Assembly (NCBI GenBank): GCA_036504515.1
Contig: DASXVA010000012.1
Coordinates: forward strand, 186,001-250,000
Direction of reading: 5' to 3'
DNA: 64,000 nt
Source: AWTP1-18 sp036504515
GTDB taxonomy: Bacteria > Pseudomonadota > Gammaproteobacteria > Burkholderiales > Rhodocyclaceae
The notes below the pieces were generated by a model. That model worked only from the letters and a program-made list of their open reading frames with translations. It had not been told where the DNA came from and did no database searches. Below, piece by piece: positions 31,774-41,563 of this stretch. The first letter of the stretch is position 1. Every line of letters begins with the position of its first letter. The translations under genes and the position numbers were made by a program.

Positions 31774-33414
31774 TTACTCAATCGCCGACTTCGAGTTCAT
31801 CTGCTGTCGCAGGATGAATTTCTGAATCTTGCCGGTGGAAGTTTTTGGAACATTGCCGAAGACAATTTCCTTCGGCACTTTGAAACGCGCCAGATGCTGG
31901 CGGCAATACTCGACCATTTCTTCCGGCGTTACCGTAGCGCCCTCCCGCAGTTCGACAAAGGCGCAGGGAACCTCGCCCCACTTGGGATCGGGCCGGGCCA
32001 CCACAGCGGCCGTAATCACTGAGGGATGCTTGTAGAGCACGTCCTCCACTTCCAGGGAGGAAATGTTTTCGCCACCAGAAATAATGATGTCCTTGGAGCG
32101 ATCCTTGATCTTCACGTAGCCGTCGGTTTCCATGACCGCCAAATCACCGGTATGGAACCAGCCACCGGCAAAAGCCTCTTCCGTCGCCTTGGGGTTCTTC
32201 AGATACCCCTTCATGGTCAGGTTGCCGCGGAAGAAAATTTCGCCCATGGTGACCCCGTCATGGGGCACCGGCTGCATAGACATCGGATCAAGCACGGTGA
32301 TGCCTTGTTGCATGTGATAGGGCACGCCTTGGCGGCCGTTGACCACAGCCTGCTCTTCCAGAGGCAACTGATCCCAGCCCTGTTGCTTGGCGCAAACGGC
32401 AGCAGGACCGTAGGTTTCGGTCAGGCCGTAGACGTGGGTCAGATTGAAGCCGGTCTTGGCCGCCCCTTCGATAATGGCCAACGGTGGCGCTGCCCCAGCG
32501 ATCAAGCCGTTGATCTGCCAATCGATGCCTTCACGAACTGCGGCCGGTGCATTGATCAGCATGCCGTACACAATCGGCGCACCGCACAGGTGGGTTACCT
32601 TGTGCTTCAGGATCAGGGAGTAGATCAGGGCCGGATCAACCCGGCGCAGACACACGTTTACGCCGGCATTGGCGGCCATGGTCCAGGGGAAGCACCAGCC
32701 GTTGCAATGGAACATCGGCAGCGTCCACAAGTAGGACGTATGGGGCGGCATCCCCCAGGAAATGATGTTGCTGGCCGCATTCAGATAAGCCCCGCGATGG
32801 TGATAAACCACCCCTTTGGGATTGCCCGTGGTGCCCGAGGTGTAGTTCAGGCAGATGGGGTCCCATTCATCTTCCGGCAGGGACCAGACAAACTCGGGGT
32901 CACCAGCGGCGATGAAATCTTCGTACTCCATTTCGCCCAGTCGTTTATCACTGTCAAACAGCGGGTCCATCACATCGATGACGAAGGGCTTCGGCCCCTC
33001 CAGCAGCTTGAGAGCCTTGTTAACGACCGGGAAAAACTCCGGGTCTGTCAGCAGTATTTTGGCTTCGCCATGGCCCAGCATGAAGGCAATGGCTTCAGCA
33101 TCCAGGCGGGTATTCAGGGTATTGAGTACGGCGCCCGTCATGGGCACACCGAAATGCACCTCGCACATGGCAGGCACGTTGGGCAACATCACGGCCACCG
33201 TATCGCCTTTGCCGATGCCCTTCTTCTGCAACGCTGAAGCCAAGCGGCGACAGCGGCTGTAAGTCTCGCTCCAGGTAAACACCCGGTCACCGTGAATCAC
33301 ACTGGTGCGTCGCGGATAAACAGTGGCGCTTCGCTCGATGAAGCTCAAGGGCGAGAGCGGAACATAGTTGGCCTTATTCTTATCCAGGCCCATTGCGTAA
33401 GGACTTTGACTCAC
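31774..33414 (-). CDS. acyl-CoA synthetase (AMP-forming, long/medium-chain type)
   Basis: A 546-aa adenylate-forming ligase that activates a carboxylic acid to its acyl-CoA. Motifs are the P-loop LNYTSGTTGNPKGVVYHHRG, VYGLTETYGP, the hinge region GWFHTGDLAVMETDGYVKIKDRSKDIIISGGENIS and the terminal catalytic lysine in SKTSTGKIQK-like form (VPKTSTGKIQKF). Sequence alone does not fix chain length; the family includes medium-chain and aryl acid ligases. It starts at a GTG (33412-33414) preceded by GGAGGAAGG. The methylmalonyl-CoA decarboxylase-like gene follows in the same direction. Confidence 0.88.
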   Translation of the reverse strand: MSQSPYAMGLDKNKANYVPLSPLSFIERSATVYPRRTSVIHGDRVFTWSETYSRCRRLASALQKKGIGKGDTVAVMLPNVPAMCEVHFGVPMTGAVLNTLNTRLDAEAIAFMLGHGEAKILLTDPEFFPVVNKALKLLEGPKPFVIDVMDPLFDSDKRLGEMEYEDFIAAGDPEFVWSLPEDEWDPICLNYTSGTTGNPKGVVYHHRGAYLNAASNIISWGMPPHTSYLWTLPMFHCNGWCFPWTMAANAGVNVCLRRVDPALIYSLILKHKVTHLCGAPIVYGMLINAPAAVREGIDWQINGLIAGAAPPLAIIEGAAKTGFNLTHVYGLTETYGPAAVCAKQQGWDQLPLEEQAVVNGRQGVPYHMQQGITVLDPMSMQPVPHDGVTMGEIFFRGNLTMKGYLKNPKATEEAFAGGWFHTGDLAVMETDGYVKIKDRSKDIIISGGENISSLEVEDVLYKHPSVITAAVVARPDPKWGEVPCAFVELREGATVTPEEMVEYCRQHLARFKVPKEIVFGNVPKTSTGKIQKFILRQQMNSKSAIE

Positions 33415-33661
33415 ACCTTCCTCCTCAGAACAGTGGTTTTATCTTTTTAGTATCGAAATCATGCTGCGCGGGGAGTTTTGCAAAACCTTTCGCACAATGT
33501 AACGAATCGTAACGCATTGATATCAGCAGAAGATTTTCTTCGGATAAACCGCTACAGCGACAAATATCAAGAAGCGCTAACATTGGCATATATCTTTAGT
33601 TCTATACCATTTCATTCAAGACCCGCACAGGCATTGGAATGGCTGGGGAGAGAAGGTGTCA

Positions 33662-36148
33662 ATGAGAAAAACAATCCGCTTGCATCACCTGCTCATGCTG
33701 ATGGCGACCGTCAGCATTATGGGCATGGCTGTAATGCTCTTCATCTTCCTGGCAAACCTTGGCTCGGCCATGGATGAACAAAAGAGTGACACGGTCCGGG
33801 AAAGAGTCGAAACCGCAGAAAACATCATCAAGTTTTTTTACGCCCAGGAACAGGCCGGGAACTTGGACCGTACAGAGGCACAAACCCAGGCCAAGGAGAT
33901 TCTTCGCCAAACTCGCACCACTCACGAAGACTATCTCTGGATCAATGACACCCAAGCGGTCATGGTCATGCATCCTTTCCAGTCTGAACTGGAAGGAAAG
34001 AATATTGATTACATCAAGGACCCCAAAGGCAACCCCATCATCAAGTCTTTTGTCGCCGTGGCAACGCAAGTCGGTTCCGGCTATGTGGCCTACTCCTGGC
34101 CCAAACCAGGAAGTAACGAGGCAGCCCCCAAGCGCTCCTACGTCAAGCTGTTCGCCCCTTGGCAGTGGGTGATTGGTTCTGGCACCTATTTGGACGATAT
34201 TCAGGAGGCCTACAGGCAGCAAGTACGGCATATGGTTCCGCTGATCGGTGCGATTGGCATCCTCTTTTTCGTTCTCATTTTCTGGCTACGCAACAGGGTT
34301 CTAAGCCGGGCTGGTGACGAAATGAAAGATGCAGTCACCATTGCCAACAAACTGTCCAGCGGCGACATGCAAATTCCGATTGACCTTCAGACCGATGCAG
34401 GTGCCGGTCTGCTCGACAAACTGCACAGCAAGTTCCAACACTGGAACAGAAGTTTCGTTAACCAAATACCTGCCTTCATGTTCGGCACTATGGCCCGACA
34501 CCAACGGGAAGAAAACGAACGGCAACGGCTCGGCGAAGCCCTCAAGCAATCCCACGAAGCCATCATCCTGACCGAAGCTGACCTTTGCTTTTCCTATGTC
34601 AATCCGGCCTTCACCAAACTGTTCGGATACACGCTGGATGAGGTCATCGGCCAGAATGTCCAGTTACTGGGCGTCAGCGGTCACCAGGACACCAATCCCA
34701 ATATGGTTGCCGAGCAGGCAGGGCACGGGGGGCGATTCCGGGGCGAAGTCTTGCGTCGGAGCAAAGACGGCAGAGCCATTCACGTTCTGCTCAATGTGGC
34801 GCCGGTGTTCGACAAATACCAGCTCATTACCGGCTACGTGGCCACCATGACTGACCTTACGGAGATCCGCAAGGCCCAGCAGGCACAGCATGAAAGTGAA
34901 CAAAAGTTTCGCGCCATCTTCGGCCAAACTTTTCAACTGATCGGCCTTCTCTCTCCGGAAGGAAAAGTTCTCGATGCAAACCGCACCGCTCTGGATACCT
35001 TTGGGAACAAACTTGACGACATACGAGGAAAACTCTTTTGGGATACTCGGCCGTTCATTGATTCGGCAGACGCCAAAACGTTGATCAAAGCCGCAATTAC
35101 CAAAGCAGCAGCGGGTGAGTTTGTCCGCTTTGAGACATCAACTATTGGACATGATGGACAGTTCCGCTATTTTGACTTTTCCTTGAAGCCCGTTCGTAAT
35201 GAACAGCATCAGGTGGAGTTTCTGATTCCAGAAGGACGAGATATCACTGAACGCAAGCTGGCTGAAAACGCCGCCCAGCTGCACATGGAAGAAATCACTC
35301 GTATTAATAACGAACTGAAGGAACTGAATCAGAAACTGAGCCAAAGCCAGGGCCAGTTGCTCCAGTCAGAAAAAATGGCTTCCATCGGTGTTCTTGCTGC
35401 CGGCGTCGCCCACGAGATCAACAATCCCGTGGGTTTTATCCAGTCCAACATGCGCTCCCTGCAAAAGTACGTGAGTGACTTCTTGCGTGTCGTGGATGCC
35501 TACGAAAACGCCGAGCTATTGCTCAAGGACCGCCAAGACATTTTTACCGAAGTACGTCGGCTGCTGGAAACCTTGGATTTCGCCTATGAAAAAACAGACG
35601 TACTGGCCCTGCTCTCAGAATCCCTGAGTGGTCTGGACCGGGTGACAAAGATCGTCAAAGACCTCAAGGATTTTTCCCGTATTGATGCAGAGGAAAACTG
35701 GAAAGACGAGGACATCCACCAAGGACTGGAAAGCACTCTCAACATTGTCTGGAACGAACTCAAATACAAATGCGAAGTTAAAAAAGAATATGGCACCCTG
35801 CCCAGAGTGGAGTGCCTGCTCTTCCAGTTGAATCAGGTATTCATGAACCTGCTGGTCAATGCTGCCCAGGCCATTGATGGCCACGGCACCATTACCCTGC
35901 GCACGGGGACCCAGGATGACCGTGTCTGGATCGAAATTGCCGACACAGGCAAAGGCATTCCTCCTGCGCAACTCAAGCAGATATTCGACCCCTTCTTCAC
36001 CACAAAGCCCGTGGGCATGGGTACCGGACTGGGGCTCTCCGTCTCCTACAGCATCATCCAGAAACACAAGGGCAGCATCGAAGTACAAAGCGAAGTCGGC
36101 AAGGGAACAACCTTCCGTATCTGGCTCCCCGTCAAACAGGCCAGTTAA
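33662..36148 (+). CDS. Cache-PAS-PAS sensor histidine kinase
   Basis: An 828-aa membrane sensor kinase. The first transmembrane helix is at about 8-31, followed by a periplasmic single Cache domain at about 40-185 (DYLWINDTQAVMVMHPFQ, GYVAYSWPKPG, WVIGSGTYLDDI). A second transmembrane helix lies at about 190-210, followed by two PAS domains at about 285-400 and 415-535 and a coiled linker. The HisKA domain has phospho-acceptor His584 in VAHEINNP, and an HATPase domain carries the N, G1 and G2 boxes (LLVNAAQAI, IADTGKGIP, GTGLGLSVS). The ATG at 33662 has GAGAAGG 5 nt upstream (a GTG lies two codons earlier). Its ligand is unknown; Cache domains usually sense small organic acids or amino acids. 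An OmpR-type regulator follows after 184 bp. Confidence 0.92.
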   Translation: MRKTIRLHHLLMLMATVSIMGMAVMLFIFLANLGSAMDEQKSDTVRERVETAENIIKFFYAQEQAGNLDRTEAQTQAKEILRQTRTTHEDYLWINDTQAVMVMHPFQSELEGKNIDYIKDPKGNPIIKSFVAVATQVGSGYVAYSWPKPGSNEAAPKRSYVKLFAPWQWVIGSGTYLDDIQEAYRQQVRHMVPLIGAIGILFFVLIFWLRNRVLSRAGDEMKDAVTIANKLSSGDMQIPIDLQTDAGAGLLDKLHSKFQHWNRSFVNQIPAFMFGTMARHQREENERQRLGEALKQSHEAIILTEADLCFSYVNPAFTKLFGYTLDEVIGQNVQLLGVSGHQDTNPNMVAEQAGHGGRFRGEVLRRSKDGRAIHVLLNVAPVFDKYQLITGYVATMTDLTEIRKAQQAQHESEQKFRAIFGQTFQLIGLLSPEGKVLDANRTALDTFGNKLDDIRGKLFWDTRPFIDSADAKTLIKAAITKAAAGEFVRFETSTIGHDGQFRYFDFSLKPVRNEQHQVEFLIPEGRDITERKLAENAAQLHMEEITRINNELKELNQKLSQSQGQLLQSEKMASIGVLAAGVAHEINNPVGFIQSNMRSLQKYVSDFLRVVDAYENAELLLKDRQDIFTEVRRLLETLDFAYEKTDVLALLSESLSGLDRVTKIVKDLKDFSRIDAEENWKDEDIHQGLESTLNIVWNELKYKCEVKKEYGTLPRVECLLFQLNQVFMNLLVNAAQAIDGHGTITLRTGTQDDRVWIEIADTGKGIPPAQLKQIFDPFFTTKPVGMGTGLGLSVSYSIIQKHKGSIEVQSEVGKGTTFRIWLPVKQAS

Positions 36149-36332
36149 TAGTCCGGATTCAAGAGGGGCGGCACCCTGCCCGGACCGATTGGTCTAAACT
36201 CCGGCCACCATGCAGCATGGGTGTGGCCTTGATGGCAGATACCCAGCGGCACCTTGGCTTGATCAATGATGATTTCTGAAGACGGGATGAACGTGATGAC
36301 ATCGAATCGCCTTCTTCGCCGACTATGACGCA

Positions 36333-37052
36333 ATGGACAAAAATATCGACCCCCGCCTGATCGCCCTCGCCGAAGACGACCCCCTGGTGGCCCAAACCCT
36401 GGGTCAGGTGCTCGGTGAATTCGGCTTCAAGCACAAGTGGTATCGCACCGGCAACGAACTGCTGCGGCAGATCCCCCTAATCCACCCTGCCCTCTGCATC
36501 GTAGACCTTGGCCTGCCGGACCGGGACGGTCTGGACGTGGTGCGGGAAATCCAGCAGAACCACGATTGCGGCGTCCTCATCCTCACCGGTCGCGGCATTG
36601 TCTCCGACAAAGTATTGGGACTGGAACTCGGTGCCGACGACTACATGGTCAAGCCCTTTGAGCCGCGGGAACTGGTGGCCCGGGTGCGCAGCATCTTGCG
36701 TCGCTACGAGCGCAGCGAAAAGACCGAAGGCCGCAAGCAAGCCTATTTCGATGGCTGGCGCTTCGACCCGGCCAGCTTTCTGCTGGTAGGCCCGGACGGC
36801 AAGGAAGACTTCCTCGGTACCGCCGAAGCACGACTGCTACTTTTGTTACTGGAAAAACCCAACCGCATCCTGACCCGGGAGCAACTGGCTGGCACGGCCG
36901 ACCTTTCCCCCATGGATCGCAGCATTGACGTACGGGTTTCCCGCCTGCGCAAGCGCCTGGGGGATGACCCCCACGAGCCGAAGCTGATCAAGACCGTCTA
37001 TGGTGCCGGCTATCTGATGGCCGTTTCCGTACGTTGGGAATCGGAAAGCTGA
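36333..37052 (+). CDS. OmpR/PhoB-family response regulator
   Basis: A 239-aa response regulator. The receiver domain (about 8-122) has the acidic pair EDD near the N-terminus, phospho-acceptor Asp58 in IVDLGLPDRDG, the switch Thr in ILTGRG and the conserved Lys in YMVKPFEP. A winged-helix DNA-binding domain (about 140-235) has DRSIDVRVSRLRKRLGDDP and IKTVYGAGYLM. It probably pairs with the kinase upstream, although the 184-bp gap and the NtrB-like kinase core make the pairing inferential. Confidence 0.92.
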   Translation: MDKNIDPRLIALAEDDPLVAQTLGQVLGEFGFKHKWYRTGNELLRQIPLIHPALCIVDLGLPDRDGLDVVREIQQNHDCGVLILTGRGIVSDKVLGLELGADDYMVKPFEPRELVARVRSILRRYERSEKTEGRKQAYFDGWRFDPASFLLVGPDGKEDFLGTAEARLLLLLLEKPNRILTREQLAGTADLSPMDRSIDVRVSRLRKRLGDDPHEPKLIKTVYGAGYLMAVSVRWESES

Positions 37053-37119
37053 AACATCGGCCCCCGGTACCAAGGCCCGCTCTCGCTGTTGTCACTGCCC
37101 GCCTCATTGATAGCCCACC

Positions 37120-37800
37120 ATGACCGATACCGCCATCACCGCCCGCGAAGCCATTGCCTCCCGCCGATCCGTGCGGGGCTATTTGCCGACGCCCATTCCC
37201 CGGGAAACCATCGAAGATATCCTGGCCCTGGCCTCCCGCGCCCCCAGTGGCACCAACATCCAGCCCTGGCACGTGTACGTCTGCTCCGGCGCAGCCCGTC
37301 ATCGCCTCAGCCATGAAATCCTCGCCGCCTACGAAGCCGGTAGCGAAGCCACGGACGAATATCAGTATTACCCGCGCCAATGGCGGGAGCCCTACCTCAG
37401 CCGCCGCCGCAAGATCGGCAAGGACCTCTACAGCCTGCTGGGGATCGCCAAGGACGACAAGAATGGCATGCGCCGCCACTTCGGCCGCAACTACGACCTG
37501 TTCGGCGCCCCCGTGGGCCTGTTCTTCACCCTGGACCGGGACATGGAATACGGCGGCTGGATGGACCTGAGTCTGTTCATGCAGAACGTCATGACCGCCG
37601 CCCGCATTCACGGCCTGCACACCTGCCCCCAACAGGCCTTCCATCACTATCACCAGATCATCACCCCCATCCTGGGCATCCCAGATGACCAAATCCTCGT
37701 TTGTGGCATGGCACTGGGTTACGAAGACCCTGACCACCCGGCCAACAAGCTGGTGACCGAGCGCATCCCCGTGAGTGAATTCGCACGTTTCATCGAGTGA
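37120..37800 (+). CDS. nitroreductase family protein
   Basis: A 226-aa FMN-dependent nitroreductase-fold oxidoreductase. Seen are the N-terminal FMN phosphate contacts in SRRSVRGYLP and ASRAPSGTNIQPWHVYV, the middle helix FMQNVMTAARIHGLHTCPQ and the closing G(M/Y)ALGYEDPDHPANK. Such enzymes reduce nitroaromatics or quinones with NAD(P)H; the natural substrate is not known. It lies 67 nt downstream of the response regulator and 54 nt before the DUF748 gene, in the same direction. Confidence 0.9.
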   Translation: MTDTAITAREAIASRRSVRGYLPTPIPRETIEDILALASRAPSGTNIQPWHVYVCSGAARHRLSHEILAAYEAGSEATDEYQYYPRQWREPYLSRRRKIGKDLYSLLGIAKDDKNGMRRHFGRNYDLFGAPVGLFFTLDRDMEYGGWMDLSLFMQNVMTAARIHGLHTCPQQAFHHYHQIITPILGIPDDQILVCGMALGYEDPDHPANKLVTERIPVSEFARFIE

Positions 37801-37854
37801 CCCTTGCACTACACTTTCACTCATTGATCCGCGCCCCCAGAAAAAAGAGACCCC

Positions 37855-40800
37855 ATGAAACTGTCCTACTCGGCCCTTCCCGCCCCCTGGCAACGTCGCC
37901 TGCGCATCGGCGGCATCTCCCTGGCAGTATTCCTGATCCTCTTCGGTCTCCTCGGCTACTTCTGGCTACCGGGCTTTGCCAAGGCCAAGGTCGAAACTCT
38001 GCTCACGGAAAAGCTGCACCGCCCGGTAACCGTAGAACGGATTTCCGTCTCCCCCTACACCCTCTCAGCCACGGTGGAAGGCTTCAAGGTTGGCGACGTA
38101 CTGGCCTTCAAGTCCCTTTACCTGAACATTTCCTCCACCTCCCTCGCCCGGGGCATTCCCGTGGTGAGCGAAATCAAGTTGGTACAACCCGAAATCCATC
38201 TGGTCCGGGAATCGGCCACCCGGCTCAACATTTCCGATCTGCTGGATGAATGGCTCAACAAACCCAAGGACGACGAACCCACCCCCGAGTTTTCCGTCAG
38301 CAATATCCAGATTGAAGGCGGTCACATTGAATGGGATGACAAGGTCGCCGGCGGCAAGCAGACCATCAGCGACATCGCCCTGGGCGTTCCCTTCATTGCC
38401 AACGTGCCGTCCAAGGTTGAAATCTTTGTCGAACCCAAATTCGCTGCCAAGATCAACGGCTCCCAACTCAGCCTCAACGGCAAGCTGCGCCCCTTCGCCA
38501 AAGGCCACGATGCCCAGATCAACCTTGATCTGGAAAATCTCGACCTGACACCCCTTACCGCCTACGCCAAGCTGCCCCTCAAGCTGCAATCCCTCAAGCT
38601 TTCCAGCAACCTGAAGGTCACCTTCGAAAAACCGGGTGAAGGCGATCCGGCCCTCAAGGTCGCCGGTGACCTGACCCTGTCCGACTTCGACCTTTCCCTG
38701 CTCGACAACCACGCCAAAGCCCAGATCGGCAGTCTTTCCCTGAAAGACATTCAAGTAGATGTGTTCCGCCAGCAAGCCTCGGTGGGGCAGGTTCTCCTGT
38801 CCAAACCCAATATCTCCCTGCTCCGCAGCGGCCCCGGCAGCCTTGATTTCGCCAGTCTGGGCAAGAGCAACGCACCAGCCCCCAAGGTAGCTGCAGTTAA
38901 GGCTCCCGCAACGGGCACAGCAACAGCAAAGACCACCCCGGCACCCGCGGCAAAACCCTGGCACTGGTCCGTGGGCAAGGTCGGCATTGAGGAGGGCAGC
39001 TTCCGTTTTGAAGACAGCACCCTCAGCAACGCCCTGCCCCTCACTGTCAGCGGTCTCTCCCTGCATGTGGGTACCGTTGCCGACAATCAGGTCAATCCCA
39101 TTCCCCTGTCCCTCAAGGCCAGCGTCAACAAGCGAGGCAGCATCGCAGTGGAAGGCAAGGCAAGCCTCAAGGGCAATGCCGACATCAACCTCGACATCAA
39201 CCAAATCGAACTGGTTGCCCTGCAAGGCTGGGCCGATGAAAAGTTGAATGCCGTGCTGACCAAGGGCGATCTCAGCTTCAAGGGCGATGTGCACTGGCTC
39301 GACGGAACCGGCGATGTCAATGGCGACCTGACCCTGGGCGATTTCAACATCCTCGACAAGCTCAATGCAGACGACCTGCTACGCTGGAAGACGCTCAAAT
39401 TGAGCGGTGTCAGCGTCAAGACCGGCAGCCCATCCCGTCCCCTCAATGTGAATCTGGGCGATGTGTCCCTCAAAGACTTCTTCGCCAAGGTGCTGATCAA
39501 TTCCAAGGGCCAGCTCAACCTGAAGGACATCGTCAAACACGATGAGCCCGTTGGTTCGCCCGCAGTTTCGTCGGCTACCACACCGAACAAGGCCGCTCCC
39601 GATATTGCCGATGTCAAAACCAGTAAAGGGTCCAACACCTCTGTCGCGGTAGTTGCGCCCCCAGCTCCCAAGGAAACCGCCGGTCCGGCCCCCGTCATCA
39701 AGGTCGGCAAGATCACAGTGGACAACGGCACCGTCAATTTCACCGACCACTTCATCAAGCCCAACTACTCGGCCCGCATCACCGGGCTCAAGGGCCGCGT
39801 CGGCGCCTTGGCTGCGGGCACCCTCAGCCCCGTGGAACTCCACGGCAAGGTGGAACGCACCGCCCCCCTCGACATCACCGGCAAAGTTGATCCCTTCTCC
39901 AATCCCATTGCCCTCGACATCCGCGCCTCAGCCCGTAGCATCGACCTGCCTTCCTTCTCCGCCTACTCCGGTCGCTACGTCGGCTATGCCATCGAAAAAG
40001 GCAAGCTCTCCGTCGAGGTCGGCTACAAGATCGACAAGGGGCTGCTCACTGCCGACAACCATATCTTCCTCGACCAGCTCACCTTCGGCGACAAGGTCGA
40101 AAGCAAGGATGCCCTCAACCTGCCGGTCAATCTGGCCGTTGCCCTGCTACGCAATGGTCGCGGCGAGATCGACATCAACCTGCCCATCAGCGGCTCCCTC
40201 AACGACCCGCAATTCAGCGTCGGCGGCATCATCCTCAAGGTACTTGGCAACCTGATCGTCAAGGCCGTCACGGCCCCTTTCGCCCTGCTCGGCTCCCTTT
40301 TCGGTGGCGGTGAAGACCTGTCCCAGATCGACTTCCCCGCCGGCCTGACCCTGATCACGCCGGAAATGGAAGGCCGTCTCCAGTCACTGTCCAAGGCCAT
40401 GGTGGACCGCCCGGCCCTGAAACTGGAAATCACCGGCATGAGCGACCCCGCCACGGATCGCACCGGCTACCGCCGTGCCCTCCTCGACCGCAAGATGCGC
40501 ACCCTCAAACAAGCCGACCTCGCCCGCCAGGGCAAAGCCGGCGGCAAGCTGTCCGACGTGCAGATCAGCAAAGAGGAATATCCGGTCTATCTGGAAAAAG
40601 TCTACAAGGCCGAAGACTTCAAGGAAAAGCCCCGCTACATGGTGGGCATCGCCAAGGGCCTGCCCACGGCTGAAATGGAAACCCTGCTGCTGACCTACCT
40701 GCCCGCCGACGACAGCGACCTGCTCGCCCTTGGCGAAGACCGCGGCCAGCGCGTACAAACCTGGCTGGCCGAAAAGGGCAACGTTCCCCTGGACCGCATC

Positions 40801-40875
40801 TTCCTGCGCTCAGCCCGCCTGCAAGACAGCAAAGACAAGGCAGCCGGTGGCCGGGTGGTGTTCTCGCTGAAGTAA
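37855..40875 (+). CDS. large AsmA-like DUF748 protein
   Basis: A 1006-aa envelope protein with one N-terminal transmembrane anchor (about 17-37) and a long periplasmic part. It starts with AKAKVETLLTEKLHRPVTVERIS, an AsmA-like opening, followed by repeated beta-rich segments of the DUF748 type. Two low-complexity Ala/Pro/Thr/Lys linkers lie at about 343-365 and 565-610. A C-terminal stretch resembles an OmpA-like domain (LEITGMSDPATDR.., SDLLALGEDRGQRVQTWL, DRIFLRSARL). AsmA-like proteins (YhdP, TamB, YdbH) carry phospholipids between membranes; a transport or envelope-integrity role is inferred. A small terminator overlaps its stop. Confidence 0.85.
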   Translation: MKLSYSALPAPWQRRLRIGGISLAVFLILFGLLGYFWLPGFAKAKVETLLTEKLHRPVTVERISVSPYTLSATVEGFKVGDVLAFKSLYLNISSTSLARGIPVVSEIKLVQPEIHLVRESATRLNISDLLDEWLNKPKDDEPTPEFSVSNIQIEGGHIEWDDKVAGGKQTISDIALGVPFIANVPSKVEIFVEPKFAAKINGSQLSLNGKLRPFAKGHDAQINLDLENLDLTPLTAYAKLPLKLQSLKLSSNLKVTFEKPGEGDPALKVAGDLTLSDFDLSLLDNHAKAQIGSLSLKDIQVDVFRQQASVGQVLLSKPNISLLRSGPGSLDFASLGKSNAPAPKVAAVKAPATGTATAKTTPAPAAKPWHWSVGKVGIEEGSFRFEDSTLSNALPLTVSGLSLHVGTVADNQVNPIPLSLKASVNKRGSIAVEGKASLKGNADINLDINQIELVALQGWADEKLNAVLTKGDLSFKGDVHWLDGTGDVNGDLTLGDFNILDKLNADDLLRWKTLKLSGVSVKTGSPSRPLNVNLGDVSLKDFFAKVLINSKGQLNLKDIVKHDEPVGSPAVSSATTPNKAAPDIADVKTSKGSNTSVAVVAPPAPKETAGPAPVIKVGKITVDNGTVNFTDHFIKPNYSARITGLKGRVGALAAGTLSPVELHGKVERTAPLDITGKVDPFSNPIALDIRASARSIDLPSFSAYSGRYVGYAIEKGKLSVEVGYKIDKGLLTADNHIFLDQLTFGDKVESKDALNLPVNLAVALLRNGRGEIDINLPISGSLNDPQFSVGGIILKVLGNLIVKAVTAPFALLGSLFGGGEDLSQIDFPAGLTLITPEMEGRLQSLSKAMVDRPALKLEITGMSDPATDRTGYRRALLDRKMRTLKQADLARQGKAGGKLSDVQISKEEYPVYLEKVYKAEDFKEKPRYMVGIAKGLPTAEMETLLLTYLPADDSDLLALGEDRGQRVQTWLAEKGNVPLDRIFLRSARLQDSKDKAAGGRVVFSLK

Positions 40876-40900
40876 GCCTCAACCGAGGCTTCTTTCTTTC
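40874..40900 (+). terminator. probable terminator after DUF748 gene
   Basis: AAGCCTC and GAGGCTT (40874-40880 with 40885-40891) enclose an AACC loop and are followed by CTTTCTTTC. The stem overlaps the stop codon. Confidence 0.6.
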
Positions 40901-41048
40901 CATCACGATAGTCGCCGTCCCTCAGGAACGGCGGCTGCCAACAACAAGCCATCATTCCATTTGTCTCCAGCGCACCACAACAGCGCGCTATTCCTTGGGC
41001 ATAGTAGTTGCTGACTGAATAGCCAGAAATCCATTGGAGATGGCGTAA

Positions 41049-41540
41049 ATGATTACAGGCACAGCACAGCAGCGAATACGGACACAGTCTTCCACGGCAA
41101 TTTCTGCCGTCAAAGAAAATAACCCCAAACAAAGCTCGCCGGTTTCTGACATCCAAGCGCAAACAGCGTCATCCAATACATCCGTAGTCGATGTTTCAAC
41201 ATCCCAGTCTCTCGCCGATATAGCCAAGAAATACGATGTTCGGAACATGTCGCCCCAAGAGATGGCAACCATGAGCCAGGAGCTGTACCAAAGCGGGACC
41301 ATTTCCTTTCAGGACCACGCCTTGTTGTCTTTTCAACCGGAACTCAGCCCGCAAGCCAATCAGGTATTGCCGGGCCTTGGCGATCAAGCAGATACCCCAA
41401 AAGATTTTATTGCCCAGTGGGAAACGCAGTTGCAAACCCATGAAAAGCTGGGAGACGTCACTTCGACCAAGAACGATCAAAGGATGTTGAACATTCTTGG
41501 CAATCTGGCGGCCCTGCATCAGTCAGCCACTTCAACTTGA
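41049..41540 (+). CDS. Ser/Gln-rich hypothetical protein
   Basis: A 163-aa protein without signal peptide or membrane helix. The first 55 residues are low-complexity (Ser, Thr, Gln, Asn). The middle has a recognisable conserved block, YDVRNMSPQEMATMSQELY followed by ISFQDHALLSFQPELSPQ, which I recall from small uncharacterised proteobacterial proteins. The C-terminus is helical. TTGGAG stands 9 nt before the ATG. It resembles in style, but not by alignment, the protein at 50651-51295. Function unknown. Confidence 0.7.
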   Translation: MITGTAQQRIRTQSSTAISAVKENNPKQSSPVSDIQAQTASSNTSVVDVSTSQSLADIAKKYDVRNMSPQEMATMSQELYQSGTISFQDHALLSFQPELSPQANQVLPGLGDQADTPKDFIAQWETQLQTHEKLGDVTSTKNDQRMLNILGNLAALHQSATST

Positions 41541-41563
41541 GGCTGCAGCCTTAGCCGCCGCCC

